From contig NZ_DAMBYD010000004.1 in NCBI RefSeq assembly GCF_032051575.1, forward strand, positions 124,001 to 188,000: a stretch of DNA of 64,000 nt, written 5' to 3'. Source of the DNA: Aminipila sp032051575 (GTDB lineage: Bacteria; Bacillota; Clostridia; Peptostreptococcales; Anaerovoracaceae). This document shows positions 39,550 through 48,137 of this stretch, piece by piece. A program made the translations under genes and the position numbers. The notes under the pieces are model-generated. The model made no database searches and had not been told where the DNA came from. It was given only the letters and a program-made list of their open reading frames with translations. The first letter of the stretch is position 1, and each line of letters opens with the position of its first letter.

Positions 39550-40265
39550 ATGAAAACAATTTTAAGCAGAGATAAATTGCCTGAAGTATTATTTAGTAAT
39601 ATTTTCCTGATACTGTAGCCCCAGTAATAAAAATGATAAATGAAACGGCATTTTATCCGGGGGGCAGAGGTTTATGGTTATATGATAAAACGGATGTATT
39701 CCCTAAAATTCTCGTATTAGGGCAAGATTTTTCTACAGAGAAATATTACTATGATTTTTTAAATAAAAGGAAGAAAGATACGGATTCACCAACATGGAAG
39801 AATTTAATTAAACTATTTAATGAAGCTAGTATTAATATGCAAAATTGCTTTTTTTCTAATGTATTTATGGGATTAAGAAAAACAGATTCAATGACAGGTA
39901 AATTTCCTGGATTAAAAGATCAAGAGTTTAAAAAGAGAAATATTGAATACCTAAAATATCAAATTGAAATTATAAAACCTAGACTAATAATTACTCTAGG
40001 CAAATTTGCAGCAGAGCTCTTATCGAGTGCAGCTAATAAGGGGTTAGAAAACTGGTCTCATTTTAAAGCACTTAGATTAGAAGAAAACGCCTTAAAATAT
40101 AACGTTATATTTGGCGAACATAGTTGTACATGTTTAGCAATTAACCATCCATCCATGAGGCATTTAAATATAAAAAGATGCAAATACAAAGATTGTGTGG
40201 GAAATGATGCAGAAATAATGATGCTAAAAGATGCGGTCATAGGGTCTGAAAGAGGAATATTATAA
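39550..40265 (+). pseudogene. Uracil-DNA-glycosylase-superfamily gene with a frameshift
   Basis: The ATG at 39550 opens MKTILSRDKLPEVLFSNIF, then the frame shifts: PDTVAPVIKMINETAFYPGG continues in another frame to 40265. A single missing T in the T-run near 39605 would restore it (83 nt between the ATG and the in-frame ATG at 39633 is not a multiple of three). KILVLGQDFSTEKYYYDF and the NHPSMRHLNIKRCKY end fit the UDG-like superfamily. From the internal ATG a 210-aa protein could still be made, but it has no ribosome-binding site. Confidence 0.7.
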
Positions 40266-40304
40266 ACCTGTTGAATATAGATAACGGTAAGAAAGGGAAA
40301 AGTG

Positions 40305-41339
40305 ATGCCTACAAAATATGCAGCATTGACGCAGTATTTGAGAAATTGTCCGGATGATATCTGTAAGCTGACATTTGATGAGATTGAGGAAATATTGGGA
40401 TTTGAGTTACCAGAAGTGGTATTTAGGCATAGTTCTACATTTTGGAATAACGGAAATCAACATTATGCTTTCCATTGGTTACAATCATACAGGGTTGTTT
40501 CACAGTACAATATGCATGAGCGCTATGTAATTTTTGTTCGCAATAAGGAAAAAGCACAGCAAATTATTGAAAAGAGTGGCAACAAAGGTTGCACAAGTAA
40601 AACATCTAGAGAAATATTCAAATGCAATACTGAGAACAAAGAAGGAGAGGTCTTCTGTGAGCAATTGATTGGAGCAGGACAGACATATCTCAAGGATTTA
40701 AGCGTAGACAAGCACGATCGTTATTTGTCATGGGAGCATTGTTATGGGTTCTTTCAAAAGAATAGGCAAAACCACAGTCCAGATGTACTTGATCACATGT
40801 GTTTGCATCTAGCATGGTATCTTGCAAGCTGGGGAATGTTACGTGGAGGTGCATTCTTATTACAGAAGGACTACTTGGTACATATGCCTATTGTTGAATT
40901 GCTCACTTCAGATGAATATGCTGAACTGTACGAGCTTGATGTCAAGAGTATGTTAAATAACAAAGTTACTGAGAAGATAGAAAAACTTGCCAATGATATT
41001 ACAGAAGTATACCGTTTGGAAACCATCACCGAAGAACTTAAAGAAGGAAAAACTGCAACTGACACACTGGTTACCAAGATTCTGCTTGGGACAATCGGCT
41101 GCGTTCCGGCATACGATCGTTACTTTAAGAAAGGATTGTCTCTAAGTGGCATTGCAATGCAAAGGTTTAGTGCGAGATCATTATCCTCGTTGGTAGAGTA
41201 CTATGTTAAAAACGAAAAAGCGTTTGAGGATCTTCGAAAGGGGGCTAGCATTGGATGCATAGATTATACACCAATGAAGGTTCTTGACATGTGTTTTTGG
41301 CAATTTGGTTACGACATGGGAATTACTCCAAAAGAGTAA
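40305..41339 (+). CDS. Hypothetical protein with DUF7662-like N-terminus (344 aa)
   Basis: ATG 40305 follows AAGAAAGGGAAAAGTG (an in-frame GTG precedes it). Residues ~1-85 resemble the DUF7662 pattern (YAALTQYLRNCPDDICKLTF, YAFHWLQSYRVVSQYNMHER). The rest is helical, with WEHCYGFFQKN and MCLHLAWYLASWGMLRGGAF. No catalytic motif. It is longer than most cassette genes. Confidence 0.6.
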   Translation: MPTKYAALTQYLRNCPDDICKLTFDEIEEILGFELPEVVFRHSSTFWNNGNQHYAFHWLQSYRVVSQYNMHERYVIFVRNKEKAQQIIEKSGNKGCTSKTSREIFKCNTENKEGEVFCEQLIGAGQTYLKDLSVDKHDRYLSWEHCYGFFQKNRQNHSPDVLDHMCLHLAWYLASWGMLRGGAFLLQKDYLVHMPIVELLTSDEYAELYELDVKSMLNNKVTEKIEKLANDITEVYRLETITEELKEGKTATDTLVTKILLGTIGCVPAYDRYFKKGLSLSGIAMQRFSARSLSSLVEYYVKNEKAFEDLRKGASIGCIDYTPMKVLDMCFWQFGYDMGITPKE

Positions 41340-41356
41340 AATGATATGCAGACATA

Positions 41357-41373
41357 CTTTCCCATTATGTTTA
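41357..41373 (+). repeat. Cassette repeat (long form)
   Basis: CTTTCCCATTATGTTTA, then TACATAGGTAT at the same distance as in the full-length copies (ends about 41399). Confidence 0.7.
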
Positions 41374-41456
41374 TGAAGTAAATAATAGTACATAGGTATT
41401 TATGAAGCTATAGTGGAGGTCAATTATATAAATTCTAAATGAGGAGGTGAGTAGAA

Positions 41457-42116
41457 ATGAATTTCTTGTACGAAAGTTTTTCTAATGCCGTACGCAAAAT
41501 TGGTATGCAGTTGATAAATAAACCGATTTTGTATAATGCTCCAATTGGTATTCGTTTTGAAATCGGCGGTGATGAGAGCGTCTACATTGATAATTTACCT
41601 GCTGATAAAAATCTATATAATTTGGAATATGTTAATGCCGCAGTTAACCGGGCAATAAGTATCTATTTGAGTCTTCCACATCCCCCCAATATACTACGAA
41701 TAGATACATATCCTGATGAAGAATATGATTTACAAGAAGACACATTAGAAAAATTGATTGGTCTAGGATTACCTCATCCTGATGAGCAGAAAATGGTTTT
41801 TCTTCATCAGGAGAATGAATATGATTCCATAAACCAATTACAATCATATTGGAGTGCCAAAGAGCCATTTTGTTACCAACCATTGTTAAAAGAAATTATT
41901 GTTGGAGATATCGGTGGCAGTATTTCCGAGTTGGTTTCAAACGTATATTTTGTTAATTCTGATGATTGTGTCCTGTTTCATCTTTACGATGACAGAGGTG
42001 CAGACTTGGCTGCAGCTGATAAAGAATTGTTGCGTCCAATCTATGAGAAATATAATGCGTGGATATTGGATTATGATAGAGAACAAATAAGCAAGATATT
42101 CGATAAATGCACGTAG
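41457..42116 (+). CDS. DUF3885-family protein
   Basis: ATG 41457 follows AGGAGGTGAGTAGAA. 219 aa; PIGIRFEIGGDESVYI, ILRIDTYPDEEYDLQEDTLE, DCVLFHLYDDRGADLAAADK and the tail EKYNAWILDYDREQISKIF match DUF3885. Typical length. The family is a common cassette-type passenger with unknown role, sometimes next to immunity-like genes. Confidence 0.85.
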   Translation: MNFLYESFSNAVRKIGMQLINKPILYNAPIGIRFEIGGDESVYIDNLPADKNLYNLEYVNAAVNRAISIYLSLPHPPNILRIDTYPDEEYDLQEDTLEKLIGLGLPHPDEQKMVFLHQENEYDSINQLQSYWSAKEPFCYQPLLKEIIVGDIGGSISELVSNVYFVNSDDCVLFHLYDDRGADLAAADKELLRPIYEKYNAWILDYDREQISKIFDKCT

Positions 42117-42155
42117 TTTTTATCAATACAATTTTCAATTTGCAGGGGAGTTGAG

Positions 42156-42171
42156 CTTCCCATCATGTTTA
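42156..42171 (+). repeat. Cassette repeat core
   Basis: CTTCCCATCATGTTTA, one mismatch, 36 nt before the next start. Confidence 0.65.
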
Positions 42172-42206
42172 TAATAGACAAGCCAATTTGAATTCGTGGA
42201 GGGTTA

Positions 42207-42908
42207 ATGAAGAAAAAAATTATAACTGTTGGATGTGTTTTTTGTTGCGTTGTTATGATATTATATTTACTATATAGTACATTCAAGCCAGGATATGTAT
42301 ATGAAAATTCAACATGGAATTATGTCTCCTATGACGAAGGTGTTGGTAGAAGAGTTGAGCCAATCAATGTAAATAAAGATGAATTCAAGGTTTTAAACTA
42401 CCCTGATTTTGCAAGAGATGATCAAAGCGTATATTTTACATATGAAAAGATAGAAGGGTCTGATCCAGATAGCTTTCAGATTATTAATAACAACGGCCGA
42501 TATCGTTATGCAAAGGACAAGAATAATGTATATGTTTATGCAAGTGATGGCAGTTATTTATATAAGGTAATAAACGCTGATCCAAATAGTTTTGAAGTCT
42601 TAGAGTTCCCGTATTCAAAAGATAAAGACGATGCTTTTTGTGGGTGCTTACCGTTATTTGTAGATGATGTTAATAAATTTGAAGTCCTTGAGTTTACAGA
42701 TTGTGCAATAATGTCTTCAGCCGGTAGCTTCTTAGGCACTGAATGTGATTCCATAGATAAGTATTCAGAGTATGAGCGTAATATGCATGAGTATAATCAT
42801 AGAATCTATGGTTTTATTACTGATAGAGTCTTCTACTCTGAAGAAGGAAAAGCCAAAACTGATAAACTTACTTATGAGGGATACAAATTAGTAGAAGATA
42901 AAAGATAG
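42207..42908 (+). CDS. DKNYY-domain membrane-anchored protein
   Basis: ATG 42207 follows GTGGAGGGTTA. 233 aa with an N-terminal membrane helix (IITVGCVFCCVVMILYLLYS), then repeats YAKDKNNVYVYA and DDQSVYFTYEKIEGSDPDSF of the DKNYY family (PF13644). The outer part probably binds other surface molecules. The next gene follows 36 nt later with no repeat between, so both share one cassette. Confidence 0.85.
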   Translation: MKKKIITVGCVFCCVVMILYLLYSTFKPGYVYENSTWNYVSYDEGVGRRVEPINVNKDEFKVLNYPDFARDDQSVYFTYEKIEGSDPDSFQIINNNGRYRYAKDKNNVYVYASDGSYLYKVINADPNSFEVLEFPYSKDKDDAFCGCLPLFVDDVNKFEVLEFTDCAIMSSAGSFLGTECDSIDKYSEYERNMHEYNHRIYGFITDRVFYSEEGKAKTDKLTYEGYKLVEDKR

Positions 42909-42944
42909 AACACAAGATAAACAAAAGAGAAAGGCTAACACATT

Positions 42945-43655
42945 ATGAACATATGGATAGTAGCGGGTTCTTTAATAATTACTACGCTTATTTTGTATTT
43001 TGCCTATACCTTATTTAAAAAGCTGGGTAACAGGTTAAGAAATACAAATAATTTAACAGCACAGCATCTGAGTATAGCCTTTGCTGTTTTTGTAATTTCA
43101 TTTTTAACTCTTCTTATATGCAAAATACTAAGTATTTACAACGTTGAACCAATAAAGACTATAGTGGGTAGTGGAATACATATCCCTCTTCTAATGCTAC
43201 TATTCAATAAGGTGTTTACAATAATATATAAAAGGGTTTTCAAATTAGATATAGAACCAAAGTTTTTTTCGATAGTAACTATTTGCTATATAATTAGTTG
43301 TATTTTTCTCATGCTACTATGTATTCTATATCTACAGGATTGGTCAATGTTTTTTCTGTTTGTTACTATGCTACTAGGTAAATTTATATGGTTCGATGGG
43401 GTTAATATTGGTCTTAATAAAGAGGACTTTAAAGATTTTCTTTCGCAGAAATTTCTTCTGTTTCTCATTGCCTTTTGTTTGATATTTATAGCTATACTAT
43501 GTTTTGCGGAGACGTATGGATATATTAATGTAGTTTCAATATTTATTGGTATGGATTTTGGAATGGCGCTAGCTGGTATTATTATTGTTACTAAAGAAAT
43601 TAAAGGCGTAAAGAAACATATTGATCTAAATATAGAAACTCCAATTGACAACTAA
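42945..43655 (+). CDS. Polytopic membrane protein (236 aa)
   Basis: ATG 42945 follows GAGAAAGGCTAACACATT. Seven hydrophobic segments spread over the length, with a basic C-terminal tail (KEIKGVKKHIDLN). No family motif. Encoded with the DKNYY gene, so a joint membrane role is possible. Confidence 0.55.
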   Translation: MNIWIVAGSLIITTLILYFAYTLFKKLGNRLRNTNNLTAQHLSIAFAVFVISFLTLLICKILSIYNVEPIKTIVGSGIHIPLLMLLFNKVFTIIYKRVFKLDIEPKFFSIVTICYIISCIFLMLLCILYLQDWSMFFLFVTMLLGKFIWFDGVNIGLNKEDFKDFLSQKFLLFLIAFCLIFIAILCFAETYGYINVVSIFIGMDFGMALAGIIIVTKEIKGVKKHIDLNIETPIDN

Positions 43656-43704
43656 GTCAACTTCTTGTAATGATTGAACTGGGTAATTTGAAAGAAAATA
43701 CCAA

Positions 43705-43720
43705 ATTGCCATTATATTTA
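43705..43720 (+). repeat. Cassette repeat core (diverged)
   Basis: ATTGCCATTATATTTA followed by AGATGGA, as in other copies. The frame of a truncated gene begins directly after it. Confidence 0.55.
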
Positions 43721-43721
43721 A

Positions 43722-43964
43722 GATGGATATGTTATTGTAACTTTTAATGATAATAAAAAGTGGATTGCCTCATTTTTTACATACCGTAATATTGGTACGC
43801 TCGTACAGAAAAATAAACAGACAGGTGAAAACATAAACGGAAAATATTTTTGGAGCAGTGATATGCTACTTGTTGATGAAATTAGCAGAAAACGTATAGA
43901 GGAAATTATAGAATATTTATTAAATGAGAATGAATTTAGAGAGATTTTTCGTGAATTTTGTTGA
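43722..43964 (+). pseudogene. 5'-truncated cassette gene
   Basis: An open frame of 80 codons without start or ribosome-binding site, reading DGYVIVTFNDNKKWIASFFT and ending NEFREIFREFC. It starts 1-2 nt after the core of the repeat and is closed upstream, so the 5' end was lost at or beside the repeat. The next repeat follows 44 nt after the stop. Family unknown. Confidence 0.6.
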
Positions 43965-44007
43965 GTATTTACTGTTGAGTTAGTGTTGCTTTGGATCTGC
44001 AATCATA

Positions 44008-44023
44008 CTTCCCATTATGTTTA
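44008..44023 (+). repeat. Cassette repeat core
   Basis: Perfect CTTCCCATTATGTTTA. The ~50 bp before it (GTTGAGTTAGTGTTGCTTT...) is shared with the copy at 51356, which follows a different gene. Confidence 0.75.
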
Positions 44024-44124
44024 TGAAATGATTGAAACAATAGAAGCCTAAGACTTAGAAATTTGAATTTATTGAGCGGTTTTGAACCAAGGGTACTTAT
44101 ACTTGTTGAAGAAAGGATTTTTAT

Positions 44125-44520
44125 ATGTTTACTAATAAACTTGATATAATCGAAAAATATGAACCGGCAAGCCAAGATTCTATAGTGGCGGCTGAAAAAG
44201 AAATCGAGCAAAGAATTCCCCAAATATATCAGGAATTTCTAAATATAATGAATGGCGCTTGTCTGAATCTATGTATTTTATATGGGACAGATGACCTTGT
44301 TGAAATGTATAAATGTAATGAGTTTTCGGAATATGCCCCCGAATATATAAGCATCGGCAACGACAACGGTGATTGTGAACTAATTATAAAAGCGGAGCCA
44401 GATGCAGTTTTTTGTGGATGGTTAGATGCGGGAGCAATCGGAAGTGCCGAGCCAGAAGTATGGTTTGATTTTACGGAATGGGTGGAAAAAGGATGTCCTA
44501 TGGATGATAAAGAATTATAA
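44125..44520 (+). CDS. SMI1/KNR4 (SUKH-like) protein
   Basis: ATG 44125 follows GAAGAAAGGATTTTT. 131 aa with the SUKH landmarks SQDSIVAAEKEIEQRIPQIY, QEFLNIMNGA, YISIGNDNGDCELIIKAE and the DFTEWVEKG end. SUKH proteins are often immunity proteins against contact-dependent toxins. Here it stands alone without a toxin gene, as orphan immunity genes do. Confidence 0.82.
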   Translation: MFTNKLDIIEKYEPASQDSIVAAEKEIEQRIPQIYQEFLNIMNGACLNLCILYGTDDLVEMYKCNEFSEYAPEYISIGNDNGDCELIIKAEPDAVFCGWLDAGAIGSAEPEVWFDFTEWVEKGCPMDDKEL

Positions 44521-44564
44521 ACATGATAGGAACACTACAAATTCCAAATTGTAGAGATAGATAA

Positions 44565-44580
44565 CTTCCCATTATGTTTA
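44565..44580 (+). repeat. Cassette repeat core
   Basis: Perfect CTTCCCATTATGTTTA, preceded by a small hairpin CTACAA...TTGTAG (44534-44553) and ATAGATAA. Confidence 0.75.
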
Positions 44581-44623
44581 GCAAATATAGTCTTTATTAA
44601 AAAGTGAGAGGGAGATATTTCAA

Positions 44624-45091
44624 ATGGAAAATAAGGGAGTTAGTTTTCAAATCCCAAATGAATACGGCAATTACCTTTCGTATTTATTAGAGCCACTGCC
44701 ATATAGTGACTATCAGTGGTTAATTGATTACAATGAGATACATCTATTACATGGTAACGAATTAATTGATAAGCCTTTGTTTAACGATAATCTATTAACT
44801 GGAAATGAATTATATAATATTGCAAAAGATAATAGGTATTATATGATTTTTGTTACCTTAATGGCTTTTAATAAAGGGGAGAATATTCAACGTATATCAA
44901 ATTACAAAGAATTCATAGAGAGCGACTGCAAAATATTTCTTACAGTATATGATTGTTCTGGTGTCATTTTTTTGAGTAAAGATGTTCAATTAATATCGAT
45001 GATGTACAGTTATGCTCAGTCAAAAGGATATGAAGATGTAAATTATATTAGTGAAAAAGAATTAATTGAAGGAATCTGTAGATTGTCATGA
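44624..45091 (+). CDS. Hypothetical protein (155 aa), duplicated tail downstream
   Basis: ATG 44624 follows GTGAGAGGGAGATATTTCAA. Acidic, soluble; LLEPLPYSDYQWLIDYNEIH and DCKIFLTVYDCSGVIFLSKD, ending EKELIEGICRLS. Its last 28 codons, plus ~60 bp past the stop including the repeat, recur at 53089-53218, so this gene travels as a unit with the repeat. Confidence 0.65.
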   Translation: MENKGVSFQIPNEYGNYLSYLLEPLPYSDYQWLIDYNEIHLLHGNELIDKPLFNDNLLTGNELYNIAKDNRYYMIFVTLMAFNKGENIQRISNYKEFIESDCKIFLTVYDCSGVIFLSKDVQLISMMYSYAQSKGYEDVNYISEKELIEGICRLS

Positions 45092-45115
45092 TCTGAAATT
45101 AACTTACAGAATCAA

Positions 45116-45159
45116 CTTCCCATTATGTTTATGCTGGACTAGTCTATTACATAGATAAC
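45116..45159 (+). repeat. Full-length cassette repeat (44 bp)
   Basis: Core CTTCCCATTATGTTTA, then TGGACTAGTC, then TACATAGATAAC. It is nearly identical to 50463-50506 through the whole 44 bp though the neighbouring genes differ. GTTTATG...CATAGATAAC around GACTAGTC forms an imperfect dyad. Confidence 0.8.
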
Positions 45160-45221
45160 ATGAAATTCTTTGTTTAAGCATAGTTAAACTAAAGAAAATT
45201 TATATTATGTGAGGTGCTATT

Positions 45222-45602
45222 ATGATTAAAAATAATTCAGAAGTTGATAATTATATCTCTGCGCTTCCAGAGGTTGAAAGAGATTGGATGATTTATTTTA
45301 TCAACTATATGCGAGAAAACCATTCAGAATTAGAAGAAGTTATTTCATTCAAAATGCCAACATATAAACTTGGCAGTGGTAAACTCAGAAATTATATTGC
45401 ATTTTCACCTGCTAAAAATCATTTTTCCATGCACTCAATGGATTTCGAATATATTGCTATGTTAAAAGAAGAACTTTCAAATCCAGGAAAAGGCAAGGGA
45501 TGTGTAAATGTAAACTATTCAAAAAAAGATGAAAGAAAAATATTGATTAAAGGAATTGAAGATATAATAAAGCGCAAGAAGTTAGCGACATACGGAAATT
45601 GA
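45222..45602 (+). CDS. DUF1801/YdhG-like protein
   Basis: ATG 45222 follows ATGTGAGGTGCTATT. 126 aa; VDNYISALPEVERDWMIYFI, EEVISFKMPTYKLGSGKLRN and NHFSMHSMDFEYI are DUF1801 (frataxin-like YdhG) landmarks. Proteins of this fold bind iron or act as small chaperones; many are uncharacterised. Confidence 0.82.
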   Translation: MIKNNSEVDNYISALPEVERDWMIYFINYMRENHSELEEVISFKMPTYKLGSGKLRNYIAFSPAKNHFSMHSMDFEYIAMLKEELSNPGKGKGCVNVNYSKKDERKILIKGIEDIIKRKKLATYGN

Positions 45603-45624
45603 GCATTAGCTGTAGCTGATTGAA

Positions 45625-45640
45625 TTTCTTCTAATGTTTA
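45625..45640 (+). repeat. Cassette repeat core (diverged)
   Basis: TTTCTTCTAATGTTTA followed by AGATGGTCAGCTC, lining up with the long form. Confidence 0.55.
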
Positions 45641-45682
45641 AGATGGTCAGCTCATTACTTATATTACAGGGAGGTACTATGA

Positions 45683-46114
45683 ATGAATAAGATTACTTGT
45701 ATTTGTTTAGGTGTAAGAAACATGGGAAAAGCTATTCAGTTTTACAGGGATAGGTTAGGGTTTCAAACAGAGGAAAAGGACAATAGCCCCAAGGTTGTAT
45801 TCTTTAATACACCCGGCACAAAGTTTGAGCTCTTCCCCTTGGATTTACTAGCGGAAGATATTAGTAAAGAAGCCCCACCGAAAATATCCAGCGGCTTTGG
45901 TGGAATCACATTAACCTATAATGTTGAACACAAAGAAGACGTTGAAAAAGTAATTGAAGTGGCCAGAAACGCAGGAGCTAAAATCGTCAAAGAACCGCAG
46001 GAGGTTTTTTGGGGTGGATACCACGCATATTTTTCTGACTTGGATGGTTATTATTGGGAAGTTGCTTGGGGGCCTGATTTTAAGTTCGATGATAACGGTA
46101 TGTTGATATTTTAG
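45683..46114 (+). CDS. VOC-family (glyoxalase/bleomycin-resistance-like) protein
   Basis: ATG 45683 follows CAGGGAGGTACT. 143 aa; two betaalphabetabetabeta units: CLGVRNMGKAIQFYRDRLGF and a second ending YHAYFSDLDGYYWEVAWGPD with the metal-site glutamate (YWEVAWGP). Typical of VOC enzymes that bind a divalent metal. Exact substrate cannot be given. Confidence 0.87.
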   Translation: MNKITCICLGVRNMGKAIQFYRDRLGFQTEEKDNSPKVVFFNTPGTKFELFPLDLLAEDISKEAPPKISSGFGGITLTYNVEHKEDVEKVIEVARNAGAKIVKEPQEVFWGGYHAYFSDLDGYYWEVAWGPDFKFDDNGMLIF

Positions 46115-46186
46115 CAAAGCTGCAATTCTATTGTTAACCTCAATTGCTTGTTAAGCTAAAATAGGGTAGCTTTTCAGTAGATGTGA

Positions 46187-46203
46187 GTTGCACATTATGT
46201 TTA
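46187..46203 (+). repeat. Cassette repeat core (diverged)
   Basis: GTTGCACATTATGTTTA, keeping the CATTATGTTTA half. Confidence 0.55.
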
Positions 46204-46257
46204 ATTTGATATCTAACAAAGACAATCACTATATTTCCAGAGGGAGGACTATTTCAA

Positions 46258-47139
46258 ATGTACGAGTTAATTCAAGTTGGCAAAAACAGTTATTATGTTC
46301 AAAGTCCTGCAAAGATCGGTATTGTTAAACTCAACGAGACAGATGTATGTCTGATTGACAGTGGAAGTGACAAGGATGCAGGACGAAAGGTCAGGCAGAC
46401 ACTAGAAGCTAACAACTGGCGACTTATTGCAATATATAATACGCATTCCAATGCTGATCATATCGGTGGCAATAAATATTTGCAAAATCAAACCGGATGC
46501 AAAATTTATGCTCCGGGTATTGACTGTGACTTTACAAATCATCCGCTGTTGGAACCGTCTTTTTTGTATGGTGGATTTCCACCAAAGGACTTGCGGCACA
46601 AGTTCCTGATGGCTCAGGAAAGCAATGCAGAATATCTTACGGAGAATGTGCTTCCAGAGGGTATGAGTGTTCTGCATCTTCCCGGCCATTTTTTTGATAT
46701 GGTGGGCTTCAGGGATGCGGATAATGTGGTTTATCTGGCAGACTGTTTGTCAAGTGAAGAAACGCTGCAAAAATACCAAATAGGATTTATTTACGATGTT
46801 GCAGCATATCTTGAGACACTACAAATGGTAAAAACATTAAACGCAGCGATTTTCGTTCCTGCCCATGCAGAAGCAACAGAGAATATTGCTCCACTCGCTC
46901 AAATTAACATTGATAAAGTTCATGATATAGCGAATAAGATACTGGAAATATGCCAAGAACCGATTCAGTTTGAAAAGGTCTTACAGATACTTTTTAACGA
47001 ATATAATCTTACAATGAATTTCGAACAATATGTATTAGTTGGCAGCACCGTGCGTTCTTATCTTTCATGGTTAAGAGATACCGAACGAATAGAAGTGCTT
47101 TTTAAAGCTGGACAATTACTTTGGAAAACCATTCAATAG
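46258..47139 (+). CDS. Metallo-beta-lactamase-fold hydrolase
   Basis: ATG 46258 follows GAGGGAGGACTATTTCAA. 293 aa. NTHSNADHIGGNKY is the main motif: the second His of HxHxDH is Asn here. Further metal ligands are visible at HLPGHFFDMVGF, YLADCLSS and FVPAHAE. The N-to-H change may alter the metal site. Shares its cassette with the next gene, 63 nt downstream. Confidence 0.85.
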   Translation: MYELIQVGKNSYYVQSPAKIGIVKLNETDVCLIDSGSDKDAGRKVRQTLEANNWRLIAIYNTHSNADHIGGNKYLQNQTGCKIYAPGIDCDFTNHPLLEPSFLYGGFPPKDLRHKFLMAQESNAEYLTENVLPEGMSVLHLPGHFFDMVGFRDADNVVYLADCLSSEETLQKYQIGFIYDVAAYLETLQMVKTLNAAIFVPAHAEATENIAPLAQINIDKVHDIANKILEICQEPIQFEKVLQILFNEYNLTMNFEQYVLVGSTVRSYLSWLRDTERIEVLFKAGQLLWKTIQ

Positions 47140-47202
47140 GCCTGACTATTTATAAGACGCAAATAATAATTAAAGAAGAATAATAATATTGAGAGGACTA
47201 TA

Positions 47203-47694
47203 TTGAAGATGAATAAGGAAGATACTTGTGCACTATTAGATTCATATCATATTGCTTATGAGCCGTATGAACATGATGCAGCATATACCATTGAAGATTT
47301 AGATGAAATGAATATTCCACATAAAGAATGGATTGTCAAGAATCTGTTTTTGCGGGACGATAAAAAAAGAAATTACTATCTTGTTACCATCCCAGGTTAT
47401 AAAACAATCGACCTAAAAAGGCTCAGTGAAAAAATCCCAAGCCGTAATCTGAGTTTTGCCAATGAAGATTCCCTTTTTGAACTGTTGGCATTGAAAAAGG
47501 GACATGTAACACCTTTTGGAATATTAAATAATACACAGAAAAATGTCATTGTAGTATTCGATAAGGTCTTACAAGGACAGAAGATTGGTATTCATCCCAT
47601 GGAAAATACTGCAACTGTATTTCTTGATTTTGAAAATGTTGTAAAGCTGATTGAGGAGCACGGAAATCCTGTTGTTATGTGCGATATTGATTAG
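47203..47694 (+). CDS. Prolyl-tRNA editing-like deacylase (PrdX/YbaK type)
   Basis: TTG 47203, 5 nt after GAGAGGA; an ATG two codons later is possible. 163 aa; EDTCALLDSYHIAYEPYEHD, KEWIVKNLFLRDDKKRNYYL and KGHVTPFGILNNTQKNVIVV are PrdX/ProXp-ala landmarks. These clear mischarged Ala-tRNA(Pro). Full length. Confidence 0.88.
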   Translation: MKMNKEDTCALLDSYHIAYEPYEHDAAYTIEDLDEMNIPHKEWIVKNLFLRDDKKRNYYLVTIPGYKTIDLKRLSEKIPSRNLSFANEDSLFELLALKKGHVTPFGILNNTQKNVIVVFDKVLQGQKIGIHPMENTATVFLDFENVVKLIEEHGNPVVMCDID

Positions 47695-47751
47695 CATTGA
47701 TAAATTGCGCAGGCCAGCAATTATCCATATTTGAACCTAAGACGATTTGAA

Positions 47752-47767
47752 CTTCGCATAATGTTTA
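47752..47767 (+). repeat. Cassette repeat core
   Basis: CTTCGCATAATGTTTA, two mismatches, followed by TGATAGG; CAATTTGAATTACGTGG further on is shared with the copy at 42156. Confidence 0.65.
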
Positions 47768-47837
47768 TGATAGGTAGCCGTAAATCAATTTGAATTACGT
47801 GGGCATTTATTTTGCAGAGCAGAAAGAAGGTGTGACA

Positions 47838-48065
47838 ATGAAAAAAGATAAAGGCTTTGAAATCTGTTATTGGAATTTAAGTTACAGAAGAAAATTTATT
47901 AGAACCTTATGGATAACTCCATTTACTATCTTTGCGTGCTTGTTGGTTTGGCATGTTTATCATTCCAAAATATTAACTGTTGGATACTCTATAATAATAA
48001 CTGTAGTTGGAGTTATTCAAGCGATATATACATATAGAAAATGGAAAAATGAGTTGCTGGAATGA
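47838..48065 (+). CDS. Small membrane protein (75 aa)
   Basis: ATG 47838 follows AAGAAGGTGTGACA; the frame is open upstream. Two hydrophobic helices (LWITPFTIFACLLVWHVY; GYSIIITVVGVIQAIYTY) and a basic end. No family. Confidence 0.5.
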   Translation: MKKDKGFEICYWNLSYRRKFIRTLWITPFTIFACLLVWHVYHSKILTVGYSIIITVVGVIQAIYTYRKWKNELLE

Positions 48066-48137
48066 GCTAATTGTTGAGTAATGGTAAATATTTACTTATA
48101 ATTAAAAATTGAATTCAATAATATGAGGTTAGTAGCT

